Source: Chryseobacterium salivictor
GTDB taxonomy: Bacteria; Bacteroidota; Bacteroidia; Flavobacteriales; Weeksellaceae
Length of the DNA stretch: 64,000 nucleotides
Assembly: GCF_004359195.1 (NCBI RefSeq)
Contig: NZ_CP037954.1
Span: 2,356,001-2,420,000 of the forward strand
Direction of reading: 5' to 3'
Shown: piece by piece, positions 1-8,531 of the stretch
Layout of the letters: each line of letters starts with the position of its first letter
Position numbering within the stretch: position 1 is the first letter of the stretch
Notes under the pieces: model-generated
What the model saw: the letters and a program-made list of their open reading frames with translations, nothing else
What the model was told of the DNA's origin: nothing
Database searches by the model: none
Position numbers and translations under genes: made by a program

Positions 1-247
1 TGAGACATTTTACGGCAAAAATCAACTCTTCTGTAAATCCTTCGTCACTTAAAGTTTCGTAGGTGATTTCGGGGCAGTCTTCGATGATATCATGCAATGC
101 GCCAACGATTTTTTCGTCATAGGTTTTTCCGGCATTCATTACGCGCATCACATGACCGATATAGGGACTTCCAAATTTATCGGTTTGTCCTTTATGGGCT
201 TTTTGAGCCAGTTTAATGGCTTTGCTGAGCAGTTCGTCTTTGGTCAT
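1..247 (-). CDS. HD-domain phosphohydrolase-like protein, 3' end outside window
   Basis: Minus-strand reading frame beginning with ATG at 247 and running off the left edge, so only about 82 N-terminal residues are visible. They show the start of a RelA/SpoT-type HD domain: KAHKGQ, PYIGHVMRVM and the metal-binding HDIIED near residue 52. In this family the His-Asp pair binds a metal and hydrolyses nucleotides or phosphoesters. The visible part is too short to tell a small (p)ppGpp hydrolase-like protein from another HD phosphohydrolase. Domain assignment is read from the sequence; substrate is not inferable. Confidence 0.75.
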   Translation of the reverse strand, partial: MTKDELLSKAIKLAQKAHKGQTDKFGSPYIGHVMRVMNAGKTYDEKIVGALHDIIEDCPEITYETLSDEGFTEELIFAVKCL

Positions 248-352
248 TTTAATCTAAATTAAAGCAGTTAACAGATCAAATATAAGTTGATTTTTTTAAA
301 TTTATTATAACGCAATCACTAAAATTTAAGAAATATCTGATGGTTTTGGTAT

Positions 353-1024
353 CTAAAAATATTTGATAATAGCATCTGCCAGCATTTTGGTATTGCCGCC
401 AAAGTGATGGTCGCCGGGAAGGTGTAGAAATTGGTAATTCTTTAGCGTTATTTCATTTTTAGGGAAATATGCTCTCTCCAGGTCGCTTACTACTAAAGTG
501 AAAGGCACATTTTTCAGCTGATTGATTTCATTGACCACGCTGAATCCATGTTGCATATGGCCGGTGACATATTCTTCAAGATGAATTTCAAAATCATTGA
601 CTTTAGAGGGGCCGATGATAATTAAATCCTGAATGTTTTTCTGAAAATCACGGTCGAAACGGTTATAGATAAACGGAGCTACATCTGCGCCGTAGGAATA
701 GCCAATGATGATGATCTTTTTATTGGTCCTGTCTTTTATGGCTTGTTTCAGATAATTTTCGGTGTCTTTCGAAGCTCTTGAAGGCGTCTTTTTGGTCCAG
801 AAATATTTTTTGGTATTCAGCGCAAAAACATCGTAACCATATCGGTGAAGTTCCTGCGAAAACGTTTTCGAAAACGTATTGAATCCCGCGTCACCGCTGA
901 TATAGAAGACAATCGGCTTATCACTTTTGCTGTTCCATTCAAATACGGGAAAACTGGAGGTGTTTTGGCAGGAAAATAAAACCAACAGCGAAAAGACAGT
1001 AAGGATTTTTGCTAAATTTTTCAT
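353..1024 (-). CDS. VirJ/AcvB-like serine hydrolase lipoprotein
   Basis: 223 residues. The N-terminus is a lipoprotein signal with the lipobox cysteine at residue 19 (LFSC), so the protein should be anchored in the cell envelope. An alpha/beta-hydrolase core follows: YISGDAGF (41-48), the nucleophile elbow GYSYGAD with Ser110, and a late GDHHFGG (204-210) offering the catalytic His. This pattern is that of the VirJ/AcvB family. AcvB of Agrobacterium and its relatives act on lysyl-phosphatidylglycerol made by an MprF/LpiA partner. Its start overlaps the stop of the mprF-like gene by 4 nt (ATGA), so the two are probably translationally coupled. A role in turning over aminoacylated lipid is inferred from that context. 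Confidence 0.8.
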   Translation of the reverse strand: MKNLAKILTVFSLLVLFSCQNTSSFPVFEWNSKSDKPIVFYISGDAGFNTFSKTFSQELHRYGYDVFALNTKKYFWTKKTPSRASKDTENYLKQAIKDRTNKKIIIIGYSYGADVAPFIYNRFDRDFQKNIQDLIIIGPSKVNDFEIHLEEYVTGHMQHGFSVVNEINQLKNVPFTLVVSDLERAYFPKNEITLKNYQFLHLPGDHHFGGNTKMLADAIIKYF

Positions 1025-3612
1025 TTGGGTTTTGTGATTTTATTTAAAGCAGCCGGTATTTGCAGTAAATCAAAATCGCTGCCATAAATCAAATATTTAT
1101 TTTCCCATTGATCGGCATATTTTTCCTTGAAATCGCGCAGGCTCTGATAATGTTTGAAACTTCCGATCCGGTTATAAACAAACTTCAGGATTTCCTCTGC
1201 CGTATTATCGGGTTGTTTCATTCCAGCCAAAGGCGTTAGTCCAAGGTTGATGTACATCAGTTTTTTAGATTTGGCATATTCTGTTAATTTTACAATCATC
1301 GCATCCATACTTCCGTTAGGAGCGGTGGTTGTTTTGCGGATCAGATCATAGGTGCATTCTTCGGGTGCGAAATCCGGAATAATATTAAGAAAGGCTTCGA
1401 TTTTTCCCGCTTCATTTTTAATGACGATTAAATCCTGTTTTTCGATTTCAGCGCGGTCAAACATTCCCTGCGAAAATACCATTTCTTCCTTGTCGAATTC
1501 CTTAAGCCATTCATCTGAAATACTTTGAATTTCATTGAGAATTTCTTCACTTTGCGGGCAGTGAAGAAATTCTGAGGTGTAGCCTTTTTTGGTTAAAGAA
1601 TTAAGGCCGTTTCTTAATGATTTTCGGTCTTTTCCTTCCAGTCTGAAGGTTTCGGTATTCATAATCGCTTCCTGACCAATAAACAGTTGCTGTTTTTTTA
1701 AAGGTTTAAAGAGGTATAAACTTTGTTCATCAATTCTATAATAAACGGATTTTAAACCGTTCTTTGTACAGAAATCTTCAAATTCCTGTATCATTTTTTC
1801 TTTATTTTCTTCGGTACAAACCGGCTCTTCGAGTACGAAAGCAAACGGGTTTGCAGCGCTGTATGAAACAAAACCTTCAACCTCATCAGAAAAGTAGAAC
1901 TGCTTTTCTTTTGCTGTTTTAAAGAAATCCAGGGATGAAGTTCCATACATCTGTACCAGATTTTGTGCTTCCTCAACATCGCTGAAACTTTCTTTGTCGT
2001 TGACCAGTCTCCGAACATTAAAGACAGAAAAAAAGAGGAGCAGCCAGGAAATGATGCCGAGAAAATAATTAATGTATTCAAAATCTCTGGCAAATCCGGT
2101 TCTCGGACTCAGTCCTGTATCCTTAAAAAGCAGAAAACTGTTCAGCGTGTAATAAAGAGATTCCTCCCAGGTGAAATCTACCCCGAAATGCTGTTTGTCA
2201 ATAAAGTAAAAGCTCAGAAAATTAAACACGATCACGGCAGCAAAAAGTCCTAAAAACCAGGAAAAACCGAGTCTTAAATATTTTCTGTTCGTCTTTAAAA
2301 CATATTCTTTTCTGCTGATGATCAGCATAAATATAATAACCAGAGCGACAATCGATTCTTCATAATCGAGAGCTTTGAAGATGTTTCCAAAAAAGGAAAT
2401 AATGGCCAGGGCGAGTGCAAAATACCAGCCCCGTTTTAAACCCCGAAAAAGATAAGCAGAAGTAACCACCAAAAGGATTCCTGCGATTAACGTCAATATT
2501 TTAGAAAAATGCATTAATTCGGCAGGAAGATACATTTTCCCGATTTTCAAACGCTCTGCAAGTGGTGGAGTAATCACCGAAATAATATTGATCAGTCCCA
2601 ATACAAAGATGGCAAGGGCAGGAAGAATTCTGGCCACTATTTTTCTGCCTTTCCAAACGAATGCAAAAAGACCCAGTAACAAAGGCAGCCAAAACTCGAA
2701 AACCCTGTACAGTAAGGTGATTCCTAAACCCTGACTGTGAGTAAACCCGAAGTTTGCCAAAATGTAAATTAATGTAAATTCTACCGCACCCAAACCCCGT
2801 AAAAACGGAGAAACCAACATCAGCAAAACTGAAATCGTATAACCTACCGCTGCTGCAGAAAACGAACCGGTTGCGCCAAAAGCAAACATGGCAATCAGCA
2901 AATGAAATATCCCGCAAAATTCAATTAAAATGGAAATGAAGATGGTTACAATAAAATGTTTTGTATAGATTTCGCCGCCGAAAATTTCATCAATACTACT
3001 GATTTTTTTGGGGAAATGCTTTTTTAGGAACTGATAAAAAAAACCTTTTGTACGCAGTGAATTGACCAGCCCAAAAACGGAACCGATAAAAATTCCCACT
3101 GCGATCAACCAGAATCCGGATTCCCCGAAATCTTTATTGACCACCGCAGCATATCCTACCACCGGAATACCGACCACAAAAACGGTAAGGATTCCTACAA
3201 ATCCATAAACAGCACTGGCTTTATGAATGCTGTTTTTATCAAAGTTCTGCCGTTTCATCTGTCGCGGCGTATAAGCCAGAGAACTGATTCCGCCTGCCGG
3301 AAGGAAAACACTCAGAAAATTTCTTTTTAAAAATAATTCTACGGCATCAGAAAGTTTCAAACGTACGCCAACCGAACGGAAACTGGTAACGTACATCAGC
3401 GATTGCAGAAAGACGTAGATGAAAGTAAGAAACACTCCGGCCAGAATCCAAAGCGGTTTTGCATGTTGAATCTGAGGAATGATCGCAGCCATTTCTTTTC
3501 TTTCGCTTCTGAAAAATACAAAAGCAAGAAAAAGAATCAGAACAGCAAGGAGTTCCTGCCACCGAATTTTCGAAATTATTTTAGGAAAAGGTATTTTCTT
3601 GAGTTTAGTCAT
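1021..3612 (-). CDS. mprF: MprF-like lysylphosphatidylglycerol synthase/flippase
   Basis: 863 residues, about the length of bifunctional MprF. Residues 1-530 are a series of hydrophobic segments (flippase part, UPF0104-like, with QMKRQNFDKNSIHKA-type cytoplasmic loops), and residues 550-850 form the soluble DUF2156 aminoacyl-transfer domain (for example LRNGLNSLTKKGY and YINLGLTPLAGM). MprF moves an amino acid, usually lysine from Lys-tRNA, onto phosphatidylglycerol and flips the product outward, lowering sensitivity to cationic peptides. It is first in a two-gene unit with the VirJ/AcvB-like hydrolase. Which amino acid is used cannot be read from the sequence. Confidence 0.88.
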   Translation of the reverse strand: MTKLKKIPFPKIISKIRWQELLAVLILFLAFVFFRSERKEMAAIIPQIQHAKPLWILAGVFLTFIYVFLQSLMYVTSFRSVGVRLKLSDAVELFLKRNFLSVFLPAGGISSLAYTPRQMKRQNFDKNSIHKASAVYGFVGILTVFVVGIPVVGYAAVVNKDFGESGFWLIAVGIFIGSVFGLVNSLRTKGFFYQFLKKHFPKKISSIDEIFGGEIYTKHFIVTIFISILIEFCGIFHLLIAMFAFGATGSFSAAAVGYTISVLLMLVSPFLRGLGAVEFTLIYILANFGFTHSQGLGITLLYRVFEFWLPLLLGLFAFVWKGRKIVARILPALAIFVLGLINIISVITPPLAERLKIGKMYLPAELMHFSKILTLIAGILLVVTSAYLFRGLKRGWYFALALAIISFFGNIFKALDYEESIVALVIIFMLIISRKEYVLKTNRKYLRLGFSWFLGLFAAVIVFNFLSFYFIDKQHFGVDFTWEESLYYTLNSFLLFKDTGLSPRTGFARDFEYINYFLGIISWLLLFFSVFNVRRLVNDKESFSDVEEAQNLVQMYGTSSLDFFKTAKEKQFYFSDEVEGFVSYSAANPFAFVLEEPVCTEENKEKMIQEFEDFCTKNGLKSVYYRIDEQSLYLFKPLKKQQLFIGQEAIMNTETFRLEGKDRKSLRNGLNSLTKKGYTSEFLHCPQSEEILNEIQSISDEWLKEFDKEEMVFSQGMFDRAEIEKQDLIVIKNEAGKIEAFLNIIPDFAPEECTYDLIRKTTTAPNGSMDAMIVKLTEYAKSKKLMYINLGLTPLAGMKQPDNTAEEILKFVYNRIGSFKHYQSLRDFKEKYADQWENKYLIYGSDFDLLQIPAALNKITKPK

Positions 3613-3819
3613 GAGTTGTATGTTCGATTCGGACTTTTAGTTTGATCATACTGCTGATTATCGAAATTACTGCAACAAAAATGATCCATATTCTATTTGT
3701 AAAAATAATCTTTATCGTTTCGCTTTGAAAACGTTTTCTCATTAAAAAAGGTCAAAAATATTGCGGCCAAAAACGGTATTCGTAATATCAAAATAGTGCT
3801 CTAGATGATTCAGGACTTT

Positions 3820-5049
3820 TTATTCGTATCTCAAGGCTTCGATCGGATCCAGTTTTGAGGCTTTCAATGCCGGATAATATCCGAAGAACACCCCCGTTAT
3901 GGCACAGACAAAAAAGGAAAGGATAATAGAAGATTCGGTGATAAAAGTGGGCCAGCCCAGAAATGCAGTCACCATTTTCGTGACAGAAATTCCCAGTATT
4001 ACACCGATGACGCCGCCCGACACGCTGATCATAATGGCTTCGATGAGAAACTGAAATAAAATATCTTTACCGCGCGCACCAATGGACATCCGCAAACCAA
4101 TTTCTTTGGTTCTTTCTGTTACGGAAACGTACATAATGTTCATAATCCCGATTCCGCCGACCAAAAGCGAGATTCCTGCAATTGCGGATAACAGAACGGT
4201 TAAGAGCTGGCTTGTAGAACTCATGGTTGCAATCAGTTCGGCCTGTGTTCTCACCGAAAAGTCATCATTACTTCCGTCAGCAGAAAGATGGTGTTGTTTC
4301 CGGAGAATCTGTGAAATCTCATCAGATGCTTGTGAAGAAGTGCTTTCGCTGGTCGAAGAGGCATAAATAGTCTGAACATAATCAATTCCCAAAAATCTGC
4401 GCTGCACCGTATTGAAAGGCGCTATGATAATATCGTCCTGATCCTGGCCAAAAGTATTGGCACCTTTGGTTTCCAGCACACCGATAATGGTCATCGGGAT
4501 TTTATTAAACCGAATCACTTTCCCGATAGGATCGTCCCCACCTGGAAATAAATTGGATAATATGGTTTGGCCAATTAAACAAACTTTATTAGAAGCCACA
4601 ACATCTTTAGCAGTGAAAAAAGCACCTTCTGACAGATTCCAGTCGCGGATTTTAAAATAATCTGCATTCACGCCCTGAAGTTGGGTAGGCCAGTTATTGG
4701 ATCCGTTAATCGACTGCCCGTTCGTTTGTACTGCCGGAGAAACGTAGGAAACATCTGGAGCTCCTTTTATAATGGCTTCTATATCGGTCGTTTTTAAACT
4801 TTGCAATCCTGATGCACCGATTCTCGCACCACCGGAAACATTCACGTTACTGGTAGGCCGGATGTTGATCATATTGGATCCCATGGAAGAAAGCTGACTG
4901 CTGATGCTTCTTTTGGAACCTTCACCAATCGCGGTCATCGCAATTACAGAAGCTACACCGATAATAATTCCGAGCATGGTCAGAAAAGCCCGAAGTTTAT
5001 TTCGAAGAATGGCTTTCCAGGCAATTTTAAATAAATTTGAAAGTTTCAT
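3820..5049 (-). CDS. MacB-type ABC transporter permease (FtsX domain)
   Basis: 409 residues. An N-terminal membrane segment (LRAFLTMLGIIIGVASVIAM) is followed by a long periplasmic MacB_PCD-like domain (about 45-270) and three C-terminal membrane segments with the FtsX signature region ERTKEIGLRMSIGA. This is the mechanotransmission-type permease of tripartite efflux or lipoprotein-related ABC systems. The ATPase is a separate gene 3 nt upstream, so MacB is split in two here. Last gene of the TolC, MacA, ATPase, permease operon. Substrate unknown; macrolides, peptides and siderophores are all handled by members of this family. Confidence 0.88.
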   Translation of the reverse strand: MKLSNLFKIAWKAILRNKLRAFLTMLGIIIGVASVIAMTAIGEGSKRSISSQLSSMGSNMINIRPTSNVNVSGGARIGASGLQSLKTTDIEAIIKGAPDVSYVSPAVQTNGQSINGSNNWPTQLQGVNADYFKIRDWNLSEGAFFTAKDVVASNKVCLIGQTILSNLFPGGDDPIGKVIRFNKIPMTIIGVLETKGANTFGQDQDDIIIAPFNTVQRRFLGIDYVQTIYASSTSESTSSQASDEISQILRKQHHLSADGSNDDFSVRTQAELIATMSSTSQLLTVLLSAIAGISLLVGGIGIMNIMYVSVTERTKEIGLRMSIGARGKDILFQFLIEAIMISVSGGVIGVILGISVTKMVTAFLGWPTFITESSIILSFFVCAITGVFFGYYPALKASKLDPIEALRYE

Positions 5050-5052
5050 CTT

Positions 5053-5802
5053 TTACGTTTTATCATCCATTTCTACCGGCAGACTGTTCAGTGCTTCTTT
5101 TGCATTTTTAATATTTTCATTTTTCAGATCTTTAATCACTTTTCCGTCTTTCAAAGTAATCGTTCTTGAACTGAATACCGCAATATCAGGTTCATGCGTA
5201 ACGAAGACGATGGTTTTCCCCTGTTGGTTAAGTTCCTGTATCAAAGTCATAATTTCATAGGACGTTCTGGTATCCAGATTTCCGGTGGCTTCATCGGCTA
5301 AAATCATTACAGGTTGGTTCACTAAAGCTCTGGCAATGGCAACCCGCTGTTGCTGCCCACCCGACATCTGGTTCGGAAGATAATGGATCCGGTCTGATAA
5401 TTTTACGGTTTCCAGGGATTTTACAGAACGCTCATATCTTTCCTGACTGGATATTTTTGGATTGTACAGAAGCGGAAGTTCCACGTTTTCCAATGCTGAA
5501 GTTCTGGCCAGTAAATTGTAAGATTGAAAAACAAAACCTATTTTTTCGTTTCTTAAGCGGGCGAGCTGGTCTTTGTCTAAATTTTTCACATTCACGCCAT
5601 CCAGAAAATAATCTCCTTCCGTAGGTTTATCCAGACAGCCTAAAATATTGAGCATCGTAGTTTTTCCCGAACCGCTGTGGCCCATGATGGTTAAAAATTC
5701 ACCTTCTTCTATGCTGAAACTTACGCCCCGTAAAGCATGAACGGTTTCTTCACCCATTTCAAAATCTCTTTTAACATCGATAATTTCTAATGTTTTTGCC
5801 AT
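5053..5802 (-). CDS. MacB/LolD-type ABC transporter ATP-binding protein
   Basis: 249 residues with all ABC ATPase motifs: Walker [11 protein letters not shown]-loop FQSYNLL, signature [15 protein letters not shown], Walker [13 protein letters not shown] and H-loop VTHEP. Sequence character is that of the MacB/LolD/FtsE branch, which powers FtsX-type permeases. It sits 11 nt after the membrane fusion protein gene and 3 nt before the permease gene, so it should be the motor of this tripartite pump. Confidence 0.9.
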   Translation of the reverse strand: MAKTLEIIDVKRDFEMGEETVHALRGVSFSIEEGEFLTIMGHSGSGKTTMLNILGCLDKPTEGDYFLDGVNVKNLDKDQLARLRNEKIGFVFQSYNLLARTSALENVELPLLYNPKISSQERYERSVKSLETVKLSDRIHYLPNQMSGGQQQRVAIARALVNQPVMILADEATGNLDTRTSYEIMTLIQELNQQGKTIVFVTHEPDIAVFSSRTITLKDGKVIKDLKNENIKNAKEALNSLPVEMDDKT

Positions 5803-5813
5803 TTTATTATAGT

Positions 5814-7061
5814 TTATCTTGGTCCGCCACCACTGCCAGGTCTGTTGCCTCCGGATCGTTGTGGCAAAAACGGACTTTTGGCGGCACTGCCTGATTTTTT
5901 GGTCAATGTTTTATAACCGGTAATAACATTATCGTTTAAACTTAAACCTGAAATAACCTGCAAATCGGTATCATTAGAGGTTCCTGTTTTAATTTTTTTC
6001 ATAGTAAGAGACTGATCGGCGGCTAAAACCCACACTGTTGCTTCCTCTTTAGGCTTATTTTTATTGGCCGCAGGTTTCTGACCATTCCATTGTTTTTTCT
6101 TTACTGAAGGGTACGGAGTATTAATTTTATAATTTTTTGCTACTAAAGAATCTGGTTTAAAGGTAATCGCCTGTACCGGAATCTTCATGATTTTTGGCAC
6201 ATCACTCGTAATTACCGAAATGTTTGCCGTCATTCCTGGTTTTAATTTTAGTTCAGAATTTTCGGTATTGATGATCGTTATGTAATTGACCACATTGGCG
6301 GAAACGGTTGGATGTAAACGGATTTCGACAATTTTTCCTTTAAAATTAAGATCCGGAAAAGCATCTACGGTGAACGTTACATTCTGTCCGGTTTTTACAT
6401 TTCCTATATCCGCTTCATCAATGGAGGCACGCACCTGCATTTTTGTTAAATCCTTCGCAATGCTGAATAATGTTGGCGTACTGAAACTGGCTGCCACGGT
6501 TTGGCCTTCGCTCACATTTCTGGATAAGATCGTGCCGTCAATCGGGGAGTAAATTTTGGTATATGATAAATTGGTGTTCGCCGCAGACAACTGAGCAGTA
6601 ATGGCAGATATTTGTGCCTTTGCCGCATTATATTGGTTGAGTGCAGACTGAAAATCGGCTTTGCTGATCGCACCTACCTTGTACAACGCTGCCTGGCGGT
6701 TGTAAGCCGTTTGATTGAAAACCAGATTGCTTTTGGCGCTGGCCAGAGTTCCCGCAATTTGTAGAGACTGATCCCGCAATAGAGAAGGATCTAAAGTCGC
6801 TAAAAGCTGCCCTTTTTTAACTTGAGAATTAAAATCAACATAAATTTTATTGATGGTTCCCGAAACCTGAGTTCCGACAGCGACCGTATCGACAGGTTGA
6901 ATCGTTCCTGTCGCAGTGATCGTTTCTGTAATATCGCCAATGATAGGTTTCACAGTGTTGAGCTGGATTTTCACTGCTTCACTTTTTTTGAAATAGTACC
7001 AAAAACCAATTCCTAAAAGTAAAAAAAGGATTCCCCCAAGCAGCCATTTTTTATTTTTCAT
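5814..7061 (-). CDS. Periplasmic membrane fusion protein, MacA/HlyD family
   Basis: About 415 residues from ATG at 7061. An upstream in-frame ATG at 7106 exists, but it would overlap the tolC-like gene by 35 nt and add residues before an otherwise good membrane anchor (KKWLLGGILFLLLGIGFWYY), so 7061 is preferred. After the anchor come a biotinyl-lipoyl-like half (GTIQPVDTVAVGTQVSGTI), a helical hairpin rich in Ala/Gln/Asn (about 100-175), the second half (YTKIYSPIDGTILSRNVSEG) and beta-barrel domains. The C-terminus is Gly/Pro/Arg rich. It should bridge the inner-membrane ABC part to the outer-membrane TolC-like channel encoded just upstream. Confidence 0.88.
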   Translation of the reverse strand: MKNKKWLLGGILFLLLGIGFWYYFKKSEAVKIQLNTVKPIIGDITETITATGTIQPVDTVAVGTQVSGTINKIYVDFNSQVKKGQLLATLDPSLLRDQSLQIAGTLASAKSNLVFNQTAYNRQAALYKVGAISKADFQSALNQYNAAKAQISAITAQLSAANTNLSYTKIYSPIDGTILSRNVSEGQTVAASFSTPTLFSIAKDLTKMQVRASIDEADIGNVKTGQNVTFTVDAFPDLNFKGKIVEIRLHPTVSANVVNYITIINTENSELKLKPGMTANISVITSDVPKIMKIPVQAITFKPDSLVAKNYKINTPYPSVKKKQWNGQKPAANKNKPKEEATVWVLAADQSLTMKKIKTGTSNDTDLQVISGLSLNDNVITGYKTLTKKSGSAAKSPFLPQRSGGNRPGSGGGPR

Positions 7062-7071
7062 TATAAGTGTT

Positions 7072-8382
7072 TTATAAATTAATTTGCTGTCCCATATAAA
7101 ATTCATAAATCTGCTTATTGAAAACTGCGGTATATTTTGCCTGCAAATAATTTTGCAGTGCCTGAATATAAATCAGTTTTTGTTGCTGCAGCTGAACATA
7201 ATCGATGGCACCTAACTTCATTTGCGCGTTTACTATCGTGTAAGTCTGTTCATTGATACGCATTTGTTTTTCTGCAGATTCATATTGTGAAAGCGAATTC
7301 TGAAGGTTGATATAGGCTTGTTCAATCTGTTGGTTTAGTATGGTTTTGGTATTTTCCAAAGCTAACTGAGCCTGTTGAATTTCAATTTTAGATTTTTCTA
7401 CAGCCGTTTTATATATGCGGTTGTTGTAAATGGGAATTCCCAGACTTAAGCCCACTGGCAGGTAAAATTGATTTGCCAGCTGGCTGAAATAACTTCCGTT
7501 TCCCTGAGAATAACCTGTTGAAATATTTCCGGAAATGCTCAGCGTAGGTTTAATGAACGATTTTGCCATTTTCAGTAAAAGTGCTGAGTTTTCGATATTG
7601 AGTTCGCCATACTTCACTTCCGGTCGTTGGTTTTGGGCAATACTTTGAACAATTTCCAGAGGTTTAACATCATTGCTTACAATGATCTCCAGAGGAGGAG
7701 AGATCTGGAAATTGTACGAAGTCGGCAACTGCAGCAGCTGCTTTAAATTGACCAGATCAGTTCTCAGATTATTTTGGGCGGCGATTAAATTGTATTCGTC
7801 CTGCGAATGTTGCGACTGAAGCTGCAGGAAATTCAATTTAGAAATGCTTCCTGCGTTATATAGTTGTGTTCCCTGTTTTAACTGAATCTTCGTCGTCTTT
7901 AATAGATTTTGCAGAGCTACTATATTTTCCTGAGCCATCAAAATATTTAAAAACGCCTGGGTGACGCTCAGTGTAATATTATTTTCACTTTCCTGCACCG
8001 ATAAATCTGCCAACTGTGTTGACAGGTCTTTTGAAATAACATTGTTTTTAAGGTAATTGTCGTGGTACAGCGTCATCGAAGAACTGGCTCCAATGCTTTG
8101 GGTATTCAGTCCCTGGATGTGTAGACCATCATTTCCGTTCACCGCGAAAAGTCCCTGGGAAACGTTGCCGTTCAGATTCGGGTATTTGGCTGCTTTTGCC
8201 TGTAATAAATCCTGATTTGCAGCGCTTTTGGAAAGACGCAGGGAGGAGATTGAAATATTATTATTCTTAGCGTAAATGATACAGTTTTCTAAAGTCCATA
8301 CTTCAGGATAATTTAAATTTTGACCATCAACAGGAAGATAAACGATATTGAGAAATATCAAAATAATAATTCTTGGTTTCAT
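7072..8382 (-). CDS. TolC-like outer membrane efflux protein
   Basis: 436 residues with an N-terminal signal peptide (IIILIFLNIVYLPVDG) and two similar halves rich in Gln/Asn/Ala/Leu heptads, the hallmark of outer membrane efflux (OEP) proteins. Repeated IEQAYINLQNSLSQYESAEKQ-like stretches predict the alpha-helical tunnel. First gene of the four-gene efflux operon; the fusion protein start lies 10 nt after its stop. A promoter-like TTG-N20-TAACTTTG lies upstream. Confidence 0.88.
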   Translation of the reverse strand: MKPRIIILIFLNIVYLPVDGQNLNYPEVWTLENCIIYAKNNNISISSLRLSKSAANQDLLQAKAAKYPNLNGNVSQGLFAVNGNDGLHIQGLNTQSIGASSSMTLYHDNYLKNNVISKDLSTQLADLSVQESENNITLSVTQAFLNILMAQENIVALQNLLKTTKIQLKQGTQLYNAGSISKLNFLQLQSQHSQDEYNLIAAQNNLRTDLVNLKQLLQLPTSYNFQISPPLEIIVSNDVKPLEIVQSIAQNQRPEVKYGELNIENSALLLKMAKSFIKPTLSISGNISTGYSQGNGSYFSQLANQFYLPVGLSLGIPIYNNRIYKTAVEKSKIEIQQAQLALENTKTILNQQIEQAYINLQNSLSQYESAEKQMRINEQTYTIVNAQMKLGAIDYVQLQQQKLIYIQALQNYLQAKYTAVFNKQIYEFYMGQQINL

Positions 8383-8483
8383 GGTCTTTCATTTAAAATT
8401 TTTCAACAGAAAATATTAATCCAAAGAACAGTGGTGAATCTACTTTAACATGAAATTAACCACCTTTTAAAAAAAACTTAAAC

Positions 8484-8514
8484 CAAAGTTACATTTTTAG
8501 TATCAACTTTTCAA
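8484..8514 (-). promoter_or_regulatory. Promoter of the efflux operon
   Basis: On the minus strand TTG (8512-8514), a 20-nt spacer and TAACTTTG (8484-8491) match the Flavobacteriia sigma-A consensus TTG-N17-23-TAnnTTTG. It would give a leader of about 95 nt before the tolC-like gene. Confidence 0.55.
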
Positions 8515-8531
8515 TATTTATAATCAATATG

